A stretch of 64,000 nt of DNA from Caldicellulosiruptoraceae bacterium PP1 (GCA_041320695.1 JBGGOQ010000009.1:1-64000); one strand, 5' to 3'. Counted from the first letter of the stretch, positions 1-9,343 are shown. Notes: a model not told the origin generated them from the sequence alone. Program-made: numbers and translations.

Positions 1-140
1 ATTTCATCATTATATATTTAAATTATAGCAAAACATTATTTAAATAGATTAATATAGTTCATTTTGTAGCAAAATTAATAGAAAACATCTACTGTAAATG
101 CAATTTTTGAATAATTGTAAATTCAGTGAAAAACATTAAA
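1..140. other. AT-rich left edge without a gene
   Basis: I see no open frame with a ribosome site and no strong hairpin in this stretch. It lies beyond the terminator of the leftward PHP gene and is probably intergenic. Confidence 0.5.
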
Positions 141-177
141 AAAGAGGCTGAATCACTATTTATTTGGCAGCCTCTTT
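141..177 (-). terminator. Rho-independent terminator of the PHP gene
   Basis: The arms AAAGAGGCTG and CAGCCTCTTT form a perfect 10-bp stem. On the minus strand the stem runs into a T tract. It lies about 40 bases beyond the stop of the leftward PHP-domain gene. Confidence 0.85.
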
Positions 178-214
178 AATTAATTTATATTAACTTTTTA
201 ATTAATGGTAATTA

Positions 215-1510
215 TTATTCTGACTTAGCCCACAGATTACAATATAACCTCTCTATTTGTCCTTTTGAATTTTTCAATCTTTCTAAAGATTTCTTATCGC
301 CTGATAGATAATCTAACATTAGTTTACCTTCATTAGAGCATAATTTATCATGTTTAGGTAATATTTCTCTTAATAAGAATAATGAATATTTTACTAATCT
401 AAATGGACCATAAACTCTAACTGTTTCACCTGGAAGAGCTTCAACAGCCACACTATTTAAGTTTTTGATATTATTTATAATACTTTCTTGCTGTAAATTT
501 TGAGAAAATACAATAGTATAATACCACCCAAAAAGATTTCCATTTTGACACCCATGTGAATCACTTACTCCAACAATAGGAATACTTTTCCCTTTTGATC
601 TCTCTTCATAGTATCTAGCAACTTGCAATATATTACTATTTGCTTCACTTTTATAATATCCACCTATGAGTTCAAGAGCATCATATGGCTGATTTTCTAA
701 CATATATGATATAACAGTATCAGAAATATAATATCCTTCATTAACAAGCCAATATGGATGGCAGAATATACCAAGGCCATTTGCTTTTCTTATTTTATCA
801 AAAACCCACAGACATGATGCACATTGATATTTTGCATCCTCGTCATGTATTTCTGGTAATCTTTCTTTTATCTTGTTTACTTCTTCATAGTATTTTTCTT
901 TATTATTAATCATTTCTTCATTTATACTAAAATTACCGCCAAAGTTTATTATATGAACTGGGTTATTTTCTGGGTGTACTTCTTCACCAAGACATATCAA
1001 AAAATCTAAATCTAAATCTTTAAAATAGTTCTGTGCTTGAACTGAAGGTGCATACAAACCATGATCTGTTATAGCCATAAAATCTAAACCTATTTTTCTG
1101 CATGAAGCTGCTACAAATTCAGGTGATTCTTGTCCATCTGAATAATATGAATGCATATGTAAATCACCTTTATAAGGTCTTAAATCAAATAAATCTTTAT
1201 GTAAAGAATATACATTAACCTTTAAGAAAGAATGATTAGAGTCCTTTTCTCTTATCTCAATAATATGTTCCTGTTCACTTTTAAAAAATTGATTTATTGA
1301 AAGTATATTATTATTAGCTTTTATAGTCCTTTTTTCTGCATACCTATATTCACCTAAAGGAGAATATCTTTCTAAAGGATAATAATAAATATCAAATTCC
1401 TTACTGTCTTTTATAAATCCTTGATTATATTTATCTTTTATAAATATGTTAGAATATTTATCTGCTAAAACTATTTTTGGCCATACTTCAAAGTTATCAA
1501 TAAAGCTCAT
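215..1510 (-). CDS. PHP-domain metal-dependent phosphoesterase family protein
   Basis: 431-residue cytoplasmic protein with the metal-binding motifs of the PHP (polymerase and histidinol phosphatase) superfamily. DLHMHSYYSDG lies near residue 117, followed by AITDHG, GEEVHP, FCHPYW near residue 255 and GVSDSHG near 320. About 110 residues before the PHP core look like a beta-rich accessory domain, as in CehA/McbA-like proteins. Members hydrolyse phosphoesters using two or three metal ions; the substrate here is unknown. The ATG is preceded by AAGGAGG at good spacing. The gene diverges from the ROK/PfkB/GH4/NagB operon and shares its AT-rich palindromic control region, so it may belong to the same sugar response. 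Family confidence is high; the reaction is unassigned. Confidence 0.8.
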   Translation of the reverse strand: MSFIDNFEVWPKIVLADKYSNIFIKDKYNQGFIKDSKEFDIYYYPLERYSPLGEYRYAEKRTIKANNNILSINQFFKSEQEHIIEIREKDSNHSFLKVNVYSLHKDLFDLRPYKGDLHMHSYYSDGQESPEFVAASCRKIGLDFMAITDHGLYAPSVQAQNYFKDLDLDFLICLGEEVHPENNPVHIINFGGNFSINEEMINNKEKYYEEVNKIKERLPEIHDEDAKYQCASCLWVFDKIRKANGLGIFCHPYWLVNEGYYISDTVISYMLENQPYDALELIGGYYKSEANSNILQVARYYEERSKGKSIPIVGVSDSHGCQNGNLFGWYYTIVFSQNLQQESIINNIKNLNSVAVEALPGETVRVYGPFRLVKYSLFLLREILPKHDKLCSNEGKLMLDYLSGDKKSLERLKNSKGQIERLYCNLWAKSE

Positions 1511-1595
1511 AATAGCTTTCCTCCTTAAAATAATTAATTAGTTTAATAAATTAATTATACTATAATTATATAATACTATAAGTAATATTTATATA

Positions 1596-1624
1596 TTGAC
1601 ATTTAAATTTTGTTATTTTATTAT
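1596..1624 (+). promoter_or_regulatory. Sigma-A promoter of the ROK/PfkB/GH4/NagB operon
   Basis: TTGACA at 1596-1601 and TATTAT at 1619-1624 are separated by exactly 17 bases. The palindrome at 1624-1642 begins at the end of the -10 box, an ideal position for repression. Confidence 0.8.
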
Positions 1625-1642
1625 TTAATTAATTTAATTAAT
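1624..1642. promoter_or_regulatory. Putative ROK operator palindrome, copy 1
   Basis: Near-palindrome TTTAATTAATTTAATTAAT, 17 of 19 positions identical to the core of the perfect 33-bp palindrome at 47898-47930. It covers the expected transcription start of the ROK gene, which suggests autoregulation. Confidence 0.55.
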
Positions 1643-1661
1643 TATATTAGGTGGAAAGTTA

Positions 1662-2777
1662 ATGAAGCAGTATGTTGCATCTCATTTAAAAGATATGAAT
1701 AGAAGAACAGTATATCAGATTTTTGAAGAAAAAGAAACACTTTCTCGAGCTGAAGTTTCCAGAATAACAGGAATTTCTGCACCAACAATATTAAAAATTA
1801 CATCACATATGATGAAAAAAAATATATTATTCGAAATTGGAGAAGGTGAATCTGATTTAGGTAGGAAACCTTTACTTTTAAAATTTAATCCTGAAGCATC
1901 GTATACAATTGGAATAGATTTTCAAAATGAATATATTATTTTAGGTATAGTAGATCTAAAGGGTGAAATAAAAGGTATCAATAAAATTCAGATAAGCTCT
2001 AGTTTTATTGATATATTAAAATCAGATTTAAAATTCTATATTGAAAACTTGATAAAAGAATATAACATAGACATTTCAAAAATATTAAGTGTTGGTATTG
2101 GAATACCAGGGGTAGTAAACTCTGATGAATATATAATTAATGTCGCTCCAGCTATTGGCATAACTAAACAAGTAAATATAAGTCATGAAATAAAGTCTCT
2201 GTCAGATTACTTCAACCTACCCATTTATATAGAAAATGATGTTAATGCTGCTGCAGTTGGAGAATTTAATTTAAGAAATAAAAATTCTTATAATCATCTT
2301 GTATACCTTACTATAGGTAATGGTGTAGGTGCTGGAATAATACTAAACAAATCATTGTATAAAGGCACTAGATATGCTGCTGGTGAAGTTGGTTATATGA
2401 TTTTTGATAAGAATTCGCAAACTGTTAAAGAAGACAGAGGTTGGTTAGAAAAACAAATTGATTTTAATACAGTATGTAATCTATCTGTTAATGAATCTCA
2501 TAACAACCAAATACAGATAATTTTAGATCAGGTTACATCATATACAGCTTTATGTATTGCTAATATAGCTTCAGTGCTTGATATTGAAACATTTATTGTT
2601 GGCGGGGATCTTCCTAATATGTTAAAAAAACCTTTCTTTAATAAATTAGAAGAATATACTAATAAATTCTGTTTGAATAATATATTAATTGAAAGGCAAA
2701 AATCAGATTTTCCTACATTAGTTGGTGTTGCTACAATTGCTCGAATTAATTCAATTGATATTTTATTAGCAGATTAA
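1662..2777 (+). CDS. ROK family transcriptional regulator without the zinc motif
   Basis: 371 residues: an N-terminal winged helix (about residues 15-75, with GISAPTILKITSHM) joined to a ROK sugar-kinase-like domain. The kinase-like half keeps ENDVNAAAVGE and the glycine-rich TIGNGVGAGI. The usual GExGH is GEVGY, and the CxCGxxGCxE zinc motif that follows it in most ROK proteins is absent. This points to a sugar-sensing repressor of the XylR/NagC type rather than an active kinase. It is the first gene of a four-gene operon and probably controls it together with the divergent PHP gene. The ATG follows the ribosome site AGGTGG. The inducer cannot be read from sequence. Confidence 0.85.
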   Translation: MKQYVASHLKDMNRRTVYQIFEEKETLSRAEVSRITGISAPTILKITSHMMKKNILFEIGEGESDLGRKPLLLKFNPEASYTIGIDFQNEYIILGIVDLKGEIKGINKIQISSSFIDILKSDLKFYIENLIKEYNIDISKILSVGIGIPGVVNSDEYIINVAPAIGITKQVNISHEIKSLSDYFNLPIYIENDVNAAAVGEFNLRNKNSYNHLVYLTIGNGVGAGIILNKSLYKGTRYAAGEVGYMIFDKNSQTVKEDRGWLEKQIDFNTVCNLSVNESHNNQIQIILDQVTSYTALCIANIASVLDIETFIVGGDLPNMLKKPFFNKLEEYTNKFCLNNILIERQKSDFPTLVGVATIARINSIDILLAD

Positions 2778-2798
2778 TAAAAAATTGAGGTGTTATTT

Positions 2799-3902
2799 TT
2801 GAACATTGATTTAATTAATAGTATAGTAGACAAACTAAAGTATAATAAAGACATTTTAAAACAATTTAATGTAACTTTAGGCTTTGATGGTTTTATTGAT
2901 GTTATTTTGCGTCCAATTAAAAAAGGAAATAGCTTAAAAGTTGAAAATTATTTTTCAGAGATTAGCGAATTAGGACACTATTTATTATATCATTCAGGTA
3001 AAAGTTGTTCTATTGAGCTCAAAGAGTTTAGCTCAAAAATTGGTGGAAATACTGCAATATTTGGAAATGCATTATATGAATTGGGCACAAATGTTACTTG
3101 TATAGGTGCATTTGGATATCCAGAAATTCACCCTCAATTTTTAGAACTTGCTTCAAAATGTAACCTTGTATCAGTAGAAAACCCTGGTACAAGCTTAGCA
3201 CTTGAATTTTTGGATGGTAAAGTAATGTTAGCAATGAATAATGGTATAAATAATCTTAGTTGGGATTTAATTGAGGATAGAGTTGGAACTGATAAATTAA
3301 AATCATATTATGGAAAAAGTGATCTTATTTGCCTTTTAAATTGGGGTGAATTGCCTTTTTCAACAGATATATGGAATAATCTTTATGAAAACATTTTAGC
3401 TCATATTAATAATAATAAATACATTTTTATTGATTTTTCTAATTTCAGTAGAAAGAACAAAAATCAAGTAAGAGATCTTATAAAGGTTATATCAAAGTTA
3501 CACAAAAAGTTTAATGTAATCATTAGCTTAAATGAAAACGAACTTAAAGATTTATGTAATGCTTTAGATATTGATAGGAGACAATCTCTTGAAGAAATAG
3601 CAAGCAAGATTATGGATACTTTAGGAGTCTACTGCTTATTATTTCATTTTTATAAAGATTGTATGGTCTTTAGCAATAGATATTTCGTAAAGTTTGATAA
3701 TTTAATTATAGAAAATCCAAGCATAACTACAGGTGGAGGAGATAATTTTAACGCTGGCTTTTGTATTGCTTTACTCTTGGGTTTAAATTTATCTGAATGC
3801 CTATTAGTAGCCTCACTCACTGCAAGTTTTTATGTAAAAAATGGTTATAGTCCGAGTTTAGATGATTTAGTAAGCTTCATACAAAATGAAATATTAATAT
3901 AA
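2799..3902 (+). CDS. PfkB family carbohydrate kinase
   Basis: 367-residue protein of the ribokinase/PfkB superfamily, which phosphorylates free sugars with ATP. The N-terminal sugar-binding segment has GFDGFID, and the C-terminal anion-hole motif is TTGGGDNFNAGF, with GGGD in place of the common GAGD and the catalytic Asp retained. I place the start at the TTG at 2799, eight bases after the GAGG ribosome site, because the earlier in-frame GTG at 2790 overlaps that site. It sits 21 bases after the ROK gene and upstream of GH4 and NagB-like genes, so it probably phosphorylates the monosaccharide released by the GH4 enzyme. The sugar is unknown. Confidence 0.8.
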   Translation: MNIDLINSIVDKLKYNKDILKQFNVTLGFDGFIDVILRPIKKGNSLKVENYFSEISELGHYLLYHSGKSCSIELKEFSSKIGGNTAIFGNALYELGTNVTCIGAFGYPEIHPQFLELASKCNLVSVENPGTSLALEFLDGKVMLAMNNGINNLSWDLIEDRVGTDKLKSYYGKSDLICLLNWGELPFSTDIWNNLYENILAHINNNKYIFIDFSNFSRKNKNQVRDLIKVISKLHKKFNVIISLNENELKDLCNALDIDRRQSLEEIASKIMDTLGVYCLLFHFYKDCMVFSNRYFVKFDNLIIENPSITTGGGDNFNAGFCIALLLGLNLSECLLVASLTASFYVKNGYSPSLDDLVSFIQNEILI

Positions 3903-3909
3903 GCAATTA

Positions 3910-3928
3910 TTTAATTAAGTTAATAAAT
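3910..3928. promoter_or_regulatory. Putative ROK operator palindrome, copy 2
   Basis: TTTAATTAAGTTAATAAAT lies between the PfkB and GH4 genes and matches 16 of 19 positions of the core at 47905-47923. An operator inside the operon suggests a separately controlled internal promoter for the GH4 gene, but no clear promoter boxes were found. Confidence 0.45.
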
Positions 3929-3951
3929 ATATTTAAGAAAGGATGTTTATT

Positions 3952-5226
3952 ATGAAAACTCCAAAGATAGTTTTTATTGGTGCTGGAAGTATGTCTTTTG
4001 GTATGTCAACTTTTAGAGATATTTTTACTGAACCAATGTTAGCTGGTGCAACTTTATCACTTGTTGATATTGATCCTGTTAATTTAGAGAGAATGTACAA
4101 TTTAGCTGTAAAAATGAATGAAGTTACAGGTATGGGAATTAAAATTGAAAAAACAACAGAAAGAAGAGATGTTTTAAAAGGAGCTAACTTTGTAATCAAT
4201 AGCATAGCTATTGAACGTTGCGAACTTTGGAAGCATGACTTTTTTGTTCCTAAAAAATATGGTATTAGACACTGTTTAGGAGAAAACGGTGGACCTGGAG
4301 CTTTGTTTTTTGGTATGAGAACCATCCCTGTTATTATGGACATTGTAAAAGATATGGAAGAATTGTGCCCTGATGCATACTTTTTAAACTTTTCAAATCC
4401 TGAAACAAGAATAGTATTAGCAGTTAATAAGTATTCCAAAATAAAATGCATTGGCCTTTGTCATGGAATATTTATGGCACAACACGATATTGCAAAGATA
4501 TTAGGACGTCCTGCTGAAAGTATTGAAGTACTTGGTGCAGGTATGAATCACTTCCAGTGGATTTTAGAGATTAGAGATAAAGAAACTGGAGAAGATCTAT
4601 ATCCATTGTTTAGAGAAAAAGAAAAAACATTTGATCCAAAATTTAATCCTTATTCAAGAAGGATATTCAGATACTTTGGCTATTATCCAACACCTTCTGA
4701 TGATCACCTTGGAGAGTATCAAGCTTATGGTTATGAAGCAGGAGAACATGGTTATAATTTCGAATGGGATGCACAGGAAAGAATTAGGATGGCTGAAGAG
4801 ATTGCAAAAATAATATCTGGCGAATTAGATGTAAAACCTATTCTAACAAAATCAGGAGAAAAAGCAGTTGAAGTTATAACATCTATTTTCTTTAATAAAA
4901 GAAGATTTATTGAGTCAGCAATTGTATACAATGATGGCTGTATCACAAACCTACCTGATGATATTGCTGTTGAAGTACCAATTATTACAGATGCTACTGG
5001 AATTCATAAGATGCACATAGGTGAACTACCATTGGCTATTAAAAGTCTTTTAAATATGCAGGTTGGGCCCCAACAGTTGTCAGTTGAAGCAGCAGTTCAG
5101 GGATCTAAAGAGATTGCTTTACAAGCTCTATTGTGTGACCCTGTTATAAATAGTATTGATGCTGCAATAAAAACTCTTGATGAACTTTGGGAGATTAATA
5201 AAGCATATATAAGAAATTGTATATAA
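3952..5226 (+). CDS. Glycoside hydrolase family 4, CHG-type
   Basis: About 424-residue NAD- and divalent-metal-dependent glycosidase. The N-terminal Rossmann motif is [16 protein letters not shown] is the family sugar-binding segment, GLCHG contains the metal-ligand Cys and His, and MNHFQW follows. In GH4 the tetrapeptide after the metal Cys tracks specificity: CHSV is typical of alpha-galactosidases, CHG-type of alpha-glucuronidase-like members, CN(V/I)P of phospho-beta-glucosidases. This copy reads CHGI, so it is not a phospho-glycosidase, but alpha-glucuronidase activity is only a suggestion. I chose the ATG at 3952 because the ATG at 3943 overlaps the AAAGG ribosome site. Its operon partners are a PfkB kinase and a NagB-like deaminase. 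No signal peptide, so it acts on imported oligosaccharide. Confidence 0.85.
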   Translation: MKTPKIVFIGAGSMSFGMSTFRDIFTEPMLAGATLSLVDIDPVNLERMYNLAVKMNEVTGMGIKIEKTTERRDVLKGANFVINSIAIERCELWKHDFFVPKKYGIRHCLGENGGPGALFFGMRTIPVIMDIVKDMEELCPDAYFLNFSNPETRIVLAVNKYSKIKCIGLCHGIFMAQHDIAKILGRPAESIEVLGAGMNHFQWILEIRDKETGEDLYPLFREKEKTFDPKFNPYSRRIFRYFGYYPTPSDDHLGEYQAYGYEAGEHGYNFEWDAQERIRMAEEIAKIISGELDVKPILTKSGEKAVEVITSIFFNKRRFIESAIVYNDGCITNLPDDIAVEVPIITDATGIHKMHIGELPLAIKSLLNMQVGPQQLSVEAAVQGSKEIALQALLCDPVINSIDAAIKTLDELWEINKAYIRNCI

Positions 5227-5257
5227 TTGATTACTTTTAATGAAAGGCGGAAAATTT

Positions 5258-5977
5258 GTGGACATAAAGATTTTTGAAAGTTATCATGAACTATCAAAAC
5301 AAATAGCAATAATAATTGCAAATATAGTGAAAAATAAACCAAATGCTATCCTCTGCCTGGCTGCTGGGCATACATCATTAGGAATATTTGAAGAAATGAT
5401 AAAATTATCCAATGAAGGTTATGTTTCATTTGATAAATGCATCTTTGTAAGCCTTGATGAATGGGCTGGATTAGGCAAAGGTGATGATGGCAGTTGTATT
5501 GACTTTATGTATAATAATCTTTTTATACCGTTGAAAATTAACAATGAAAATATTGTCTTTTATGATGGTAAAGCAAATCTTCAAAATGAATGCAACAAGA
5601 TTGATAGCTATTTAAAAGATAACGGCCCTATCGATTTTATGCTCTTAGGATTAGGAATGAATGGGCATATTGGATTAAATGAGCCGGGTGTTTCATTTGA
5701 TAAATATTCTCATATTGTCGAATTAGACAACACAACTAAAATTGTTGGACAGAAATATTTCAATAAAGAAACTACTCTGTCTTATGGTATAACAATGGGT
5801 TTTCTTCATATTAAAGAAGCAAAACAAGTTATTTTAGCAGTTAGCTCAAAAAATAAGGCTGAAATTGTAAAGAAGCTTTTAGATTCGGAACCTAATTTCC
5901 TCCTCCCTGCTAGCTATTTAAAAAATCTATCTAACTGCTCTTTGTATCTTGATAAAGATGCTGCAATGTTAATTTAA
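5258..5977 (+). CDS. Glucosamine-6-phosphate deaminase family protein (NagB-like)
   Basis: 239 residues with the family signature LGLGMNGHIGLNEPG at about residues 130-144 and VSLDEW near residue 65, both close to NagB. Genuine NagB converts glucosamine-6-phosphate to fructose-6-phosphate and ammonia. No NagA deacetylase is present nearby, so the pathway may supply an unacetylated amino sugar, or the protein may be a divergent sugar-phosphate isomerase. The GTG at 5258 is seven bases after AAAGGCGG, whereas the earlier ATG at 5240 would overlap that ribosome site. It is the last gene of the operon and is followed by a terminator. Confidence 0.8.
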   Translation: MDIKIFESYHELSKQIAIIIANIVKNKPNAILCLAAGHTSLGIFEEMIKLSNEGYVSFDKCIFVSLDEWAGLGKGDDGSCIDFMYNNLFIPLKINNENIVFYDGKANLQNECNKIDSYLKDNGPIDFMLLGLGMNGHIGLNEPGVSFDKYSHIVELDNTTKIVGQKYFNKETTLSYGITMGFLHIKEAKQVILAVSSKNKAEIVKKLLDSEPNFLLPASYLKNLSNCSLYLDKDAAMLI

Positions 5978-5986
5978 TTATCCCTC

Positions 5987-6018
5987 AGGCTGGTTCCAAA
6001 ATGGATCCAGTCTTTTTT
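5987..6018 (+). terminator. Terminator of the ROK/PfkB/GH4/NagB operon
   Basis: AGGCTGGTTCC pairs with GGATCCAGTCT (one mismatch, one G-T pair) across a five-base loop and is followed by TTTTTT. It lies just after the nagB-like stop. Confidence 0.85.
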
Positions 6019-6097
6019 GTTAAAATATTTTATAAATTACTTAACTAAATGATATAATTAACTTTAATACTTGCAAAAAGTTGAGGGGGCATTTGCT

Positions 6098-6952
6098 TTG
6101 CCTGAAATTGTTAAAGAAGATTTATTCTTATTAAATGATTTTCCTTTTTCACTTTATGAATTATATCCAGAAAATAGCGATGTACCTAACTATCATTTTC
6201 ATGATTACTTTGAGATAAATTATATAAAATCAGGTCATGGACTTTATTATATTAAAGATAAAAAATACTTTATTTTACCAGGTGATATTTTTATCATAAA
6301 TAGTTCTGACCCTCATTTCGCATGGAGTGCAGGAGATTTAAATATACTTGCGTTGGTATTCCCTTCATCATTTATATGGGGTGGAAACCAAGATTTATAT
6401 AATAATGAGTATCTGAAACCATTTTACATAAGTAGCCAAGGAGCCTTCAATAAAATTAGTTATGATGATGATATTGCAATTAAAACTGTTGAGATTATCA
6501 AGGAAATTGAAAATGAATATTATACAAAAGAAAAAGGCTATAAACCGATGATAAAAGCTTTATTGCTCCAACTCTTGTCCTATTTTATTAGATATTATAG
6601 AAAAAATAATATTAATGCTAATATTGAACTTCATAAAGAAAACTATGAAAAAATCAAGAAGGCATTAGATCATATGCAAAATAATTATAATCATCCTATT
6701 CACGTTGAACAGCTATCCAAAATATGTAACTTAAGTAAATCTCATTTTTGTTATATATTTAAAACTACAATGGGTTTAACTCCTTTGGATTATTTAACAA
6801 AGCTTAGGATACAAAAAGCTTTAGAGTTACTCGGAAATTCAAATTTGTCAGTAACAGAAATAGCATATGAGGTAGGATTTAATTCGGTAACAAGTTTTAA
6901 TATTTCATTTAAAAAATGGACTGGAATAACACCTACTGAATGCAGAAAATAA
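6098..6952 (+). CDS. AraC family transcriptional regulator
   Basis: 284 residues: an N-terminal cupin sugar-sensing domain (YHFHDYFEINYI; GDIFIINSSDPH) and a C-terminal double helix-turn-helix from about residue 185 (LSKICNLSKSHFCYIFK, then VTEIAYEVGFNSVTSF). The TTG at 6098 is used because GAGGGGG ends eight bases before it; the upstream in-frame TTG at 6071 has no ribosome site. The gene stands alone between two terminator-like structures and faces the leftward GH16/ADP-ribosylglycohydrolase genes, so its target may be either flanking locus. The effector is unknown. Confidence 0.85.
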   Translation: MPEIVKEDLFLLNDFPFSLYELYPENSDVPNYHFHDYFEINYIKSGHGLYYIKDKKYFILPGDIFIINSSDPHFAWSAGDLNILALVFPSSFIWGGNQDLYNNEYLKPFYISSQGAFNKISYDDDIAIKTVEIIKEIENEYYTKEKGYKPMIKALLLQLLSYFIRYYRKNNINANIELHKENYEKIKKALDHMQNNYNHPIHVEQLSKICNLSKSHFCYIFKTTMGLTPLDYLTKLRIQKALELLGNSNLSVTEIAYEVGFNSVTSFNISFKKWTGITPTECRK

Positions 6953-6953
6953 A

Positions 6954-7052
6954 ATGAGGGTGCCTCAATAGTGTGATATGCTTACCTTATAGTAGACAGC
7001 TAAAAAATGTTTAATAAGGCATGCATATCATAGATAAGTAGAACACCCTCAT
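6954..7052. repeat. 99-bp nested inverted repeat (MITE-like or double terminator)
   Basis: Outer arms ATGAGGGTG (6954-6962) and CACCCTCAT (7044-7052) are perfect. Inside them TGATATGC-TTA-CCTTAT pairs with ATAAGGCATGCATATCA at 14 of 17 positions. The element fills the gap between convergent AraC and GH16 genes. It may act as a bidirectional terminator, but its size and nested arms resemble a small non-autonomous element or a relic of insertion-sequence ends. A shorter structure with GAGGGTG arms occurs at 55585-55618. Confidence 0.6.
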
Positions 7053-7142
7053 ACATTTTATAATTATTAGTATTTTGTATTTATTTTACTATATACAGCA
7101 CCAAATATAAAATAATATTAAGTTTTTAATCAGCCTTATATT

Positions 7143-7916
7143 CTAATCTATTTTTTTATAAACTTTAACATAGTCTACTAACATCTGCTGAGGAAAAATT
7201 GTTGTACTATCAGGATAACCAGGCCAATTACCTCCAACAGCAACATTCAATATTAAATAAAAATCTCTATCGAAAGGAGCTGGATGATCTTTATATATTC
7301 TTCCATTTTCGTCTTTTGTAAACCAATCTGTTCTGGTTAAATAGTGTACACCATCAACATACCATCTAATCTCTCCAGGTTCCCATTCTATTGAAAATAT
7401 ATGATAATCTTGCGAAAAATCCCCTTGTTCTAATGTATATGAACTTCCATTGTAGGTATGTGGATTCCCATAATGTATTGTTCCATATACCGTATTAGGT
7501 TCTTGCCCTAACAACTCCATAATATCTATTTCTCCACAACTTGGCCATTCACCATATTTATTCAAATCCTGTGGCATCATCCATATAGCAGGCCAAATAC
7601 CTTGTGTCTTAGGTAGTTTAGCTTTTACCTCTACCTTACCATAAGTAAAATAAAATTTATCTTGTGTTGTAAGTTTACCAGAAGTATAATCATACGTTTC
7701 ATTATATTTTGTATTTTCTTTTATTGCAGTAATAATTAAATTGCTATTTTCTACTTTTACATTTTCAAGCCTATCAGCATAGTATTGAAGTTCATTATTA
7801 CCAAAACCACCGCCTGCATCAATTACATTCCATTTTGATCTATCTAACTCATTATCATTGAAATCATCAAAAAATATTAATTCCCATTTTTCTTGTTTAT
7901 CTTTCTTATTTATCAT
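7143..7916 (-). CDS. Glycoside hydrolase family 16, laminarinase-like endo-beta-1,3-glucanase
   Basis: 257 residues forming a single GH16 domain. The catalytic signature GEIDIMELLG places nucleophile Glu129, Asp131 and acid/base Glu134; WPAIWMMP and NELQYYAD are typical of bacterial laminarinases. There is no signal peptide and no binding module, so this is a cytoplasmic enzyme, unusual for GH16 endoglucanases, which are mostly secreted; it probably trims imported beta-1,3-glucan oligosaccharides. The ribosome site GGGAGGATGA precedes the ATG. It is the last gene after ribokinase and an ADP-ribosylglycohydrolase homologue and lies in a region with two GH30 genes. Specificity beyond beta-1,3(1,4)-glucan is inferred. 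Confidence 0.88.
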   Translation of the reverse strand: MINKKDKQEKWELIFFDDFNDNELDRSKWNVIDAGGGFGNNELQYYADRLENVKVENSNLIITAIKENTKYNETYDYTSGKLTTQDKFYFTYGKVEVKAKLPKTQGIWPAIWMMPQDLNKYGEWPSCGEIDIMELLGQEPNTVYGTIHYGNPHTYNGSSYTLEQGDFSQDYHIFSIEWEPGEIRWYVDGVHYLTRTDWFTKDENGRIYKDHPAPFDRDFYLILNVAVGGNWPGYPDSTTIFPQQMLVDYVKVYKKID

Positions 7917-7951
7917 AAGTTCATCCTCCCATTAAATTAATAGTAAATGTT

Positions 7952-9343
7952 TTAATAATTTACTTCATTATTTAATTTTTTATAAACATTATAGCTTCTT
8001 TCTGCGCACTCTGATATTTTTATTGGATGAAAACCAGGAATTTCTGAATACAATGTATCATTTAGTGGAGAAATCCAGTATTCAGGTATGTTTGATGCAC
8101 CAACCATTGCTCCCATTATTGATCCTACGGTTGCACCATTACAATCTGTATCCCATCCTCCAAGAACAGCAGTGGTGACAGCTTTTTCAAAATCACCATC
8201 TCCAAATATTATAGCAGCAACGCATAAAGCAGCATTATTAATAGTGTGTACACAATGATAATGATTAAAGTTATCCCAAATTGAACTAACAAGTTCTTCT
8301 TGGTCCTTGGCCTTCTGAGCAATTTGCATTGCCTTTTTAATATCTCTCGATAATCTGCAATCATTAGGAATTTCACTCAAACCTATTTCCACAAGTTTAA
8401 TTGGGTCTTTTTCAACAAAAGCAGCAGCAATAATTGCACTTATAAACATTGCACCATAAATACCATTTTTAACATGAGAAAATGAAGCATCTCTCCATGC
8501 AAGTTCGGCAGCTAATTCTGGATTTCCTGCTGCAGCATATGCATAAGCATCTACTCTTATTTGGGCTCCAATCCATTCTCTATATGGATTTAAATGTGTT
8601 CTTACCCATTCTATTTTCTTTTGCCAATCAGCAGGCTTTTCCCATTCGAGGTAACTAGTTACACTGCAAAAATTATAATAAGCCTGTGTTTCAGCAGTGC
8701 AAACACTTCCGTATGGTAGTTTTCGGTGCCAGTATTTACCTAAATCCCATGTGTCCCAGTTCAACCCTTTTTCTTCTAATAACGAGAGTCCAAGAACTGT
8801 ATATCTTATATCATCATCAGTTTCCATAAATTTTATGTTTTCTCTTAGGCTTAACTTATTCCATATTGCCAATTTCAAACCATATTCATCTTGGGCTTTT
8901 GAATATGATGGAGTATAACCTTTTATTGGCCATGCATCAGCACCTTTAAACCAAAGCATAACATTTTTCCAACCAGGATTTTTTGAATTCCCCTCCATAA
9001 AATCCATTGCTTCTAAAGGTTTCCCTAATGCACATCCTACACATCTTCCAAGCCATGCACCATAGAATTTATTTTTAAGACTCCCATCATCATCTAATAT
9101 TTCCAATCTTCTAGGTCCATTTGGCCTTAAGCTTTTTATAGTTTCAATGTCAGAAGGCTCAAAAAAAGAATTATCAATTTTTTTTGCATTTTTGAGCTCA
9201 TCATATATTTTCATAAGGTCTTGTTCATTCTCTTCACAAGTATTCATGAGCTTTTCTTCAATACCTGTTACATCATATCCTTCTTCCTTTTTTTGTATAA
9301 TTTCATATTTTAGAAGTTCCCTTAAAGATACCCAACCTGCCAT
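7952..9343 (-). CDS. ADP-ribosylglycohydrolase (DraG/ARH) family protein
   Basis: 463 residues. An N-terminal helical extension of about 85 residues precedes an ARH-type domain. The domain has GAWLGRCVGCALGKPLEAM near residue 92, METDDDIRYTVLGL near 173 and the metal-binding C-terminal motif GGWDTDCNGATVGSIMGAM near 398. Family members remove ADP-ribose from proteins or split N- or O-ribosyl bonds using two Mg ions. The neighbours here are ribokinase upstream and GH16 downstream, so a metabolic role releasing ribose or another pentose fits better than protein modification. That is inference. AGGAGG precedes the ATG. Confidence 0.75.
   Translation of the reverse strand: MAGWVSLRELLKYEIIQKKEEGYDVTGIEEKLMNTCEENEQDLMKIYDELKNAKKIDNSFFEPSDIETIKSLRPNGPRRLEILDDDGSLKNKFYGAWLGRCVGCALGKPLEAMDFMEGNSKNPGWKNVMLWFKGADAWPIKGYTPSYSKAQDEYGLKLAIWNKLSLRENIKFMETDDDIRYTVLGLSLLEEKGLNWDTWDLGKYWHRKLPYGSVCTAETQAYYNFCSVTSYLEWEKPADWQKKIEWVRTHLNPYREWIGAQIRVDAYAYAAAGNPELAAELAWRDASFSHVKNGIYGAMFISAIIAAAFVEKDPIKLVEIGLSEIPNDCRLSRDIKKAMQIAQKAKDQEELVSSIWDNFNHYHCVHTINNAALCVAAIIFGDGDFEKAVTTAVLGGWDTDCNGATVGSIMGAMVGASNIPEYWISPLNDTLYSEIPGFHPIKISECAERSYNVYKKLNNEVNY

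Noticed and set aside
3933-4451. 172-codon frame antisense to the first GH4 gene
   Set aside because: It is a shadow of a clearly recognisable glycosidase, with no ribosome site and no family resemblance.
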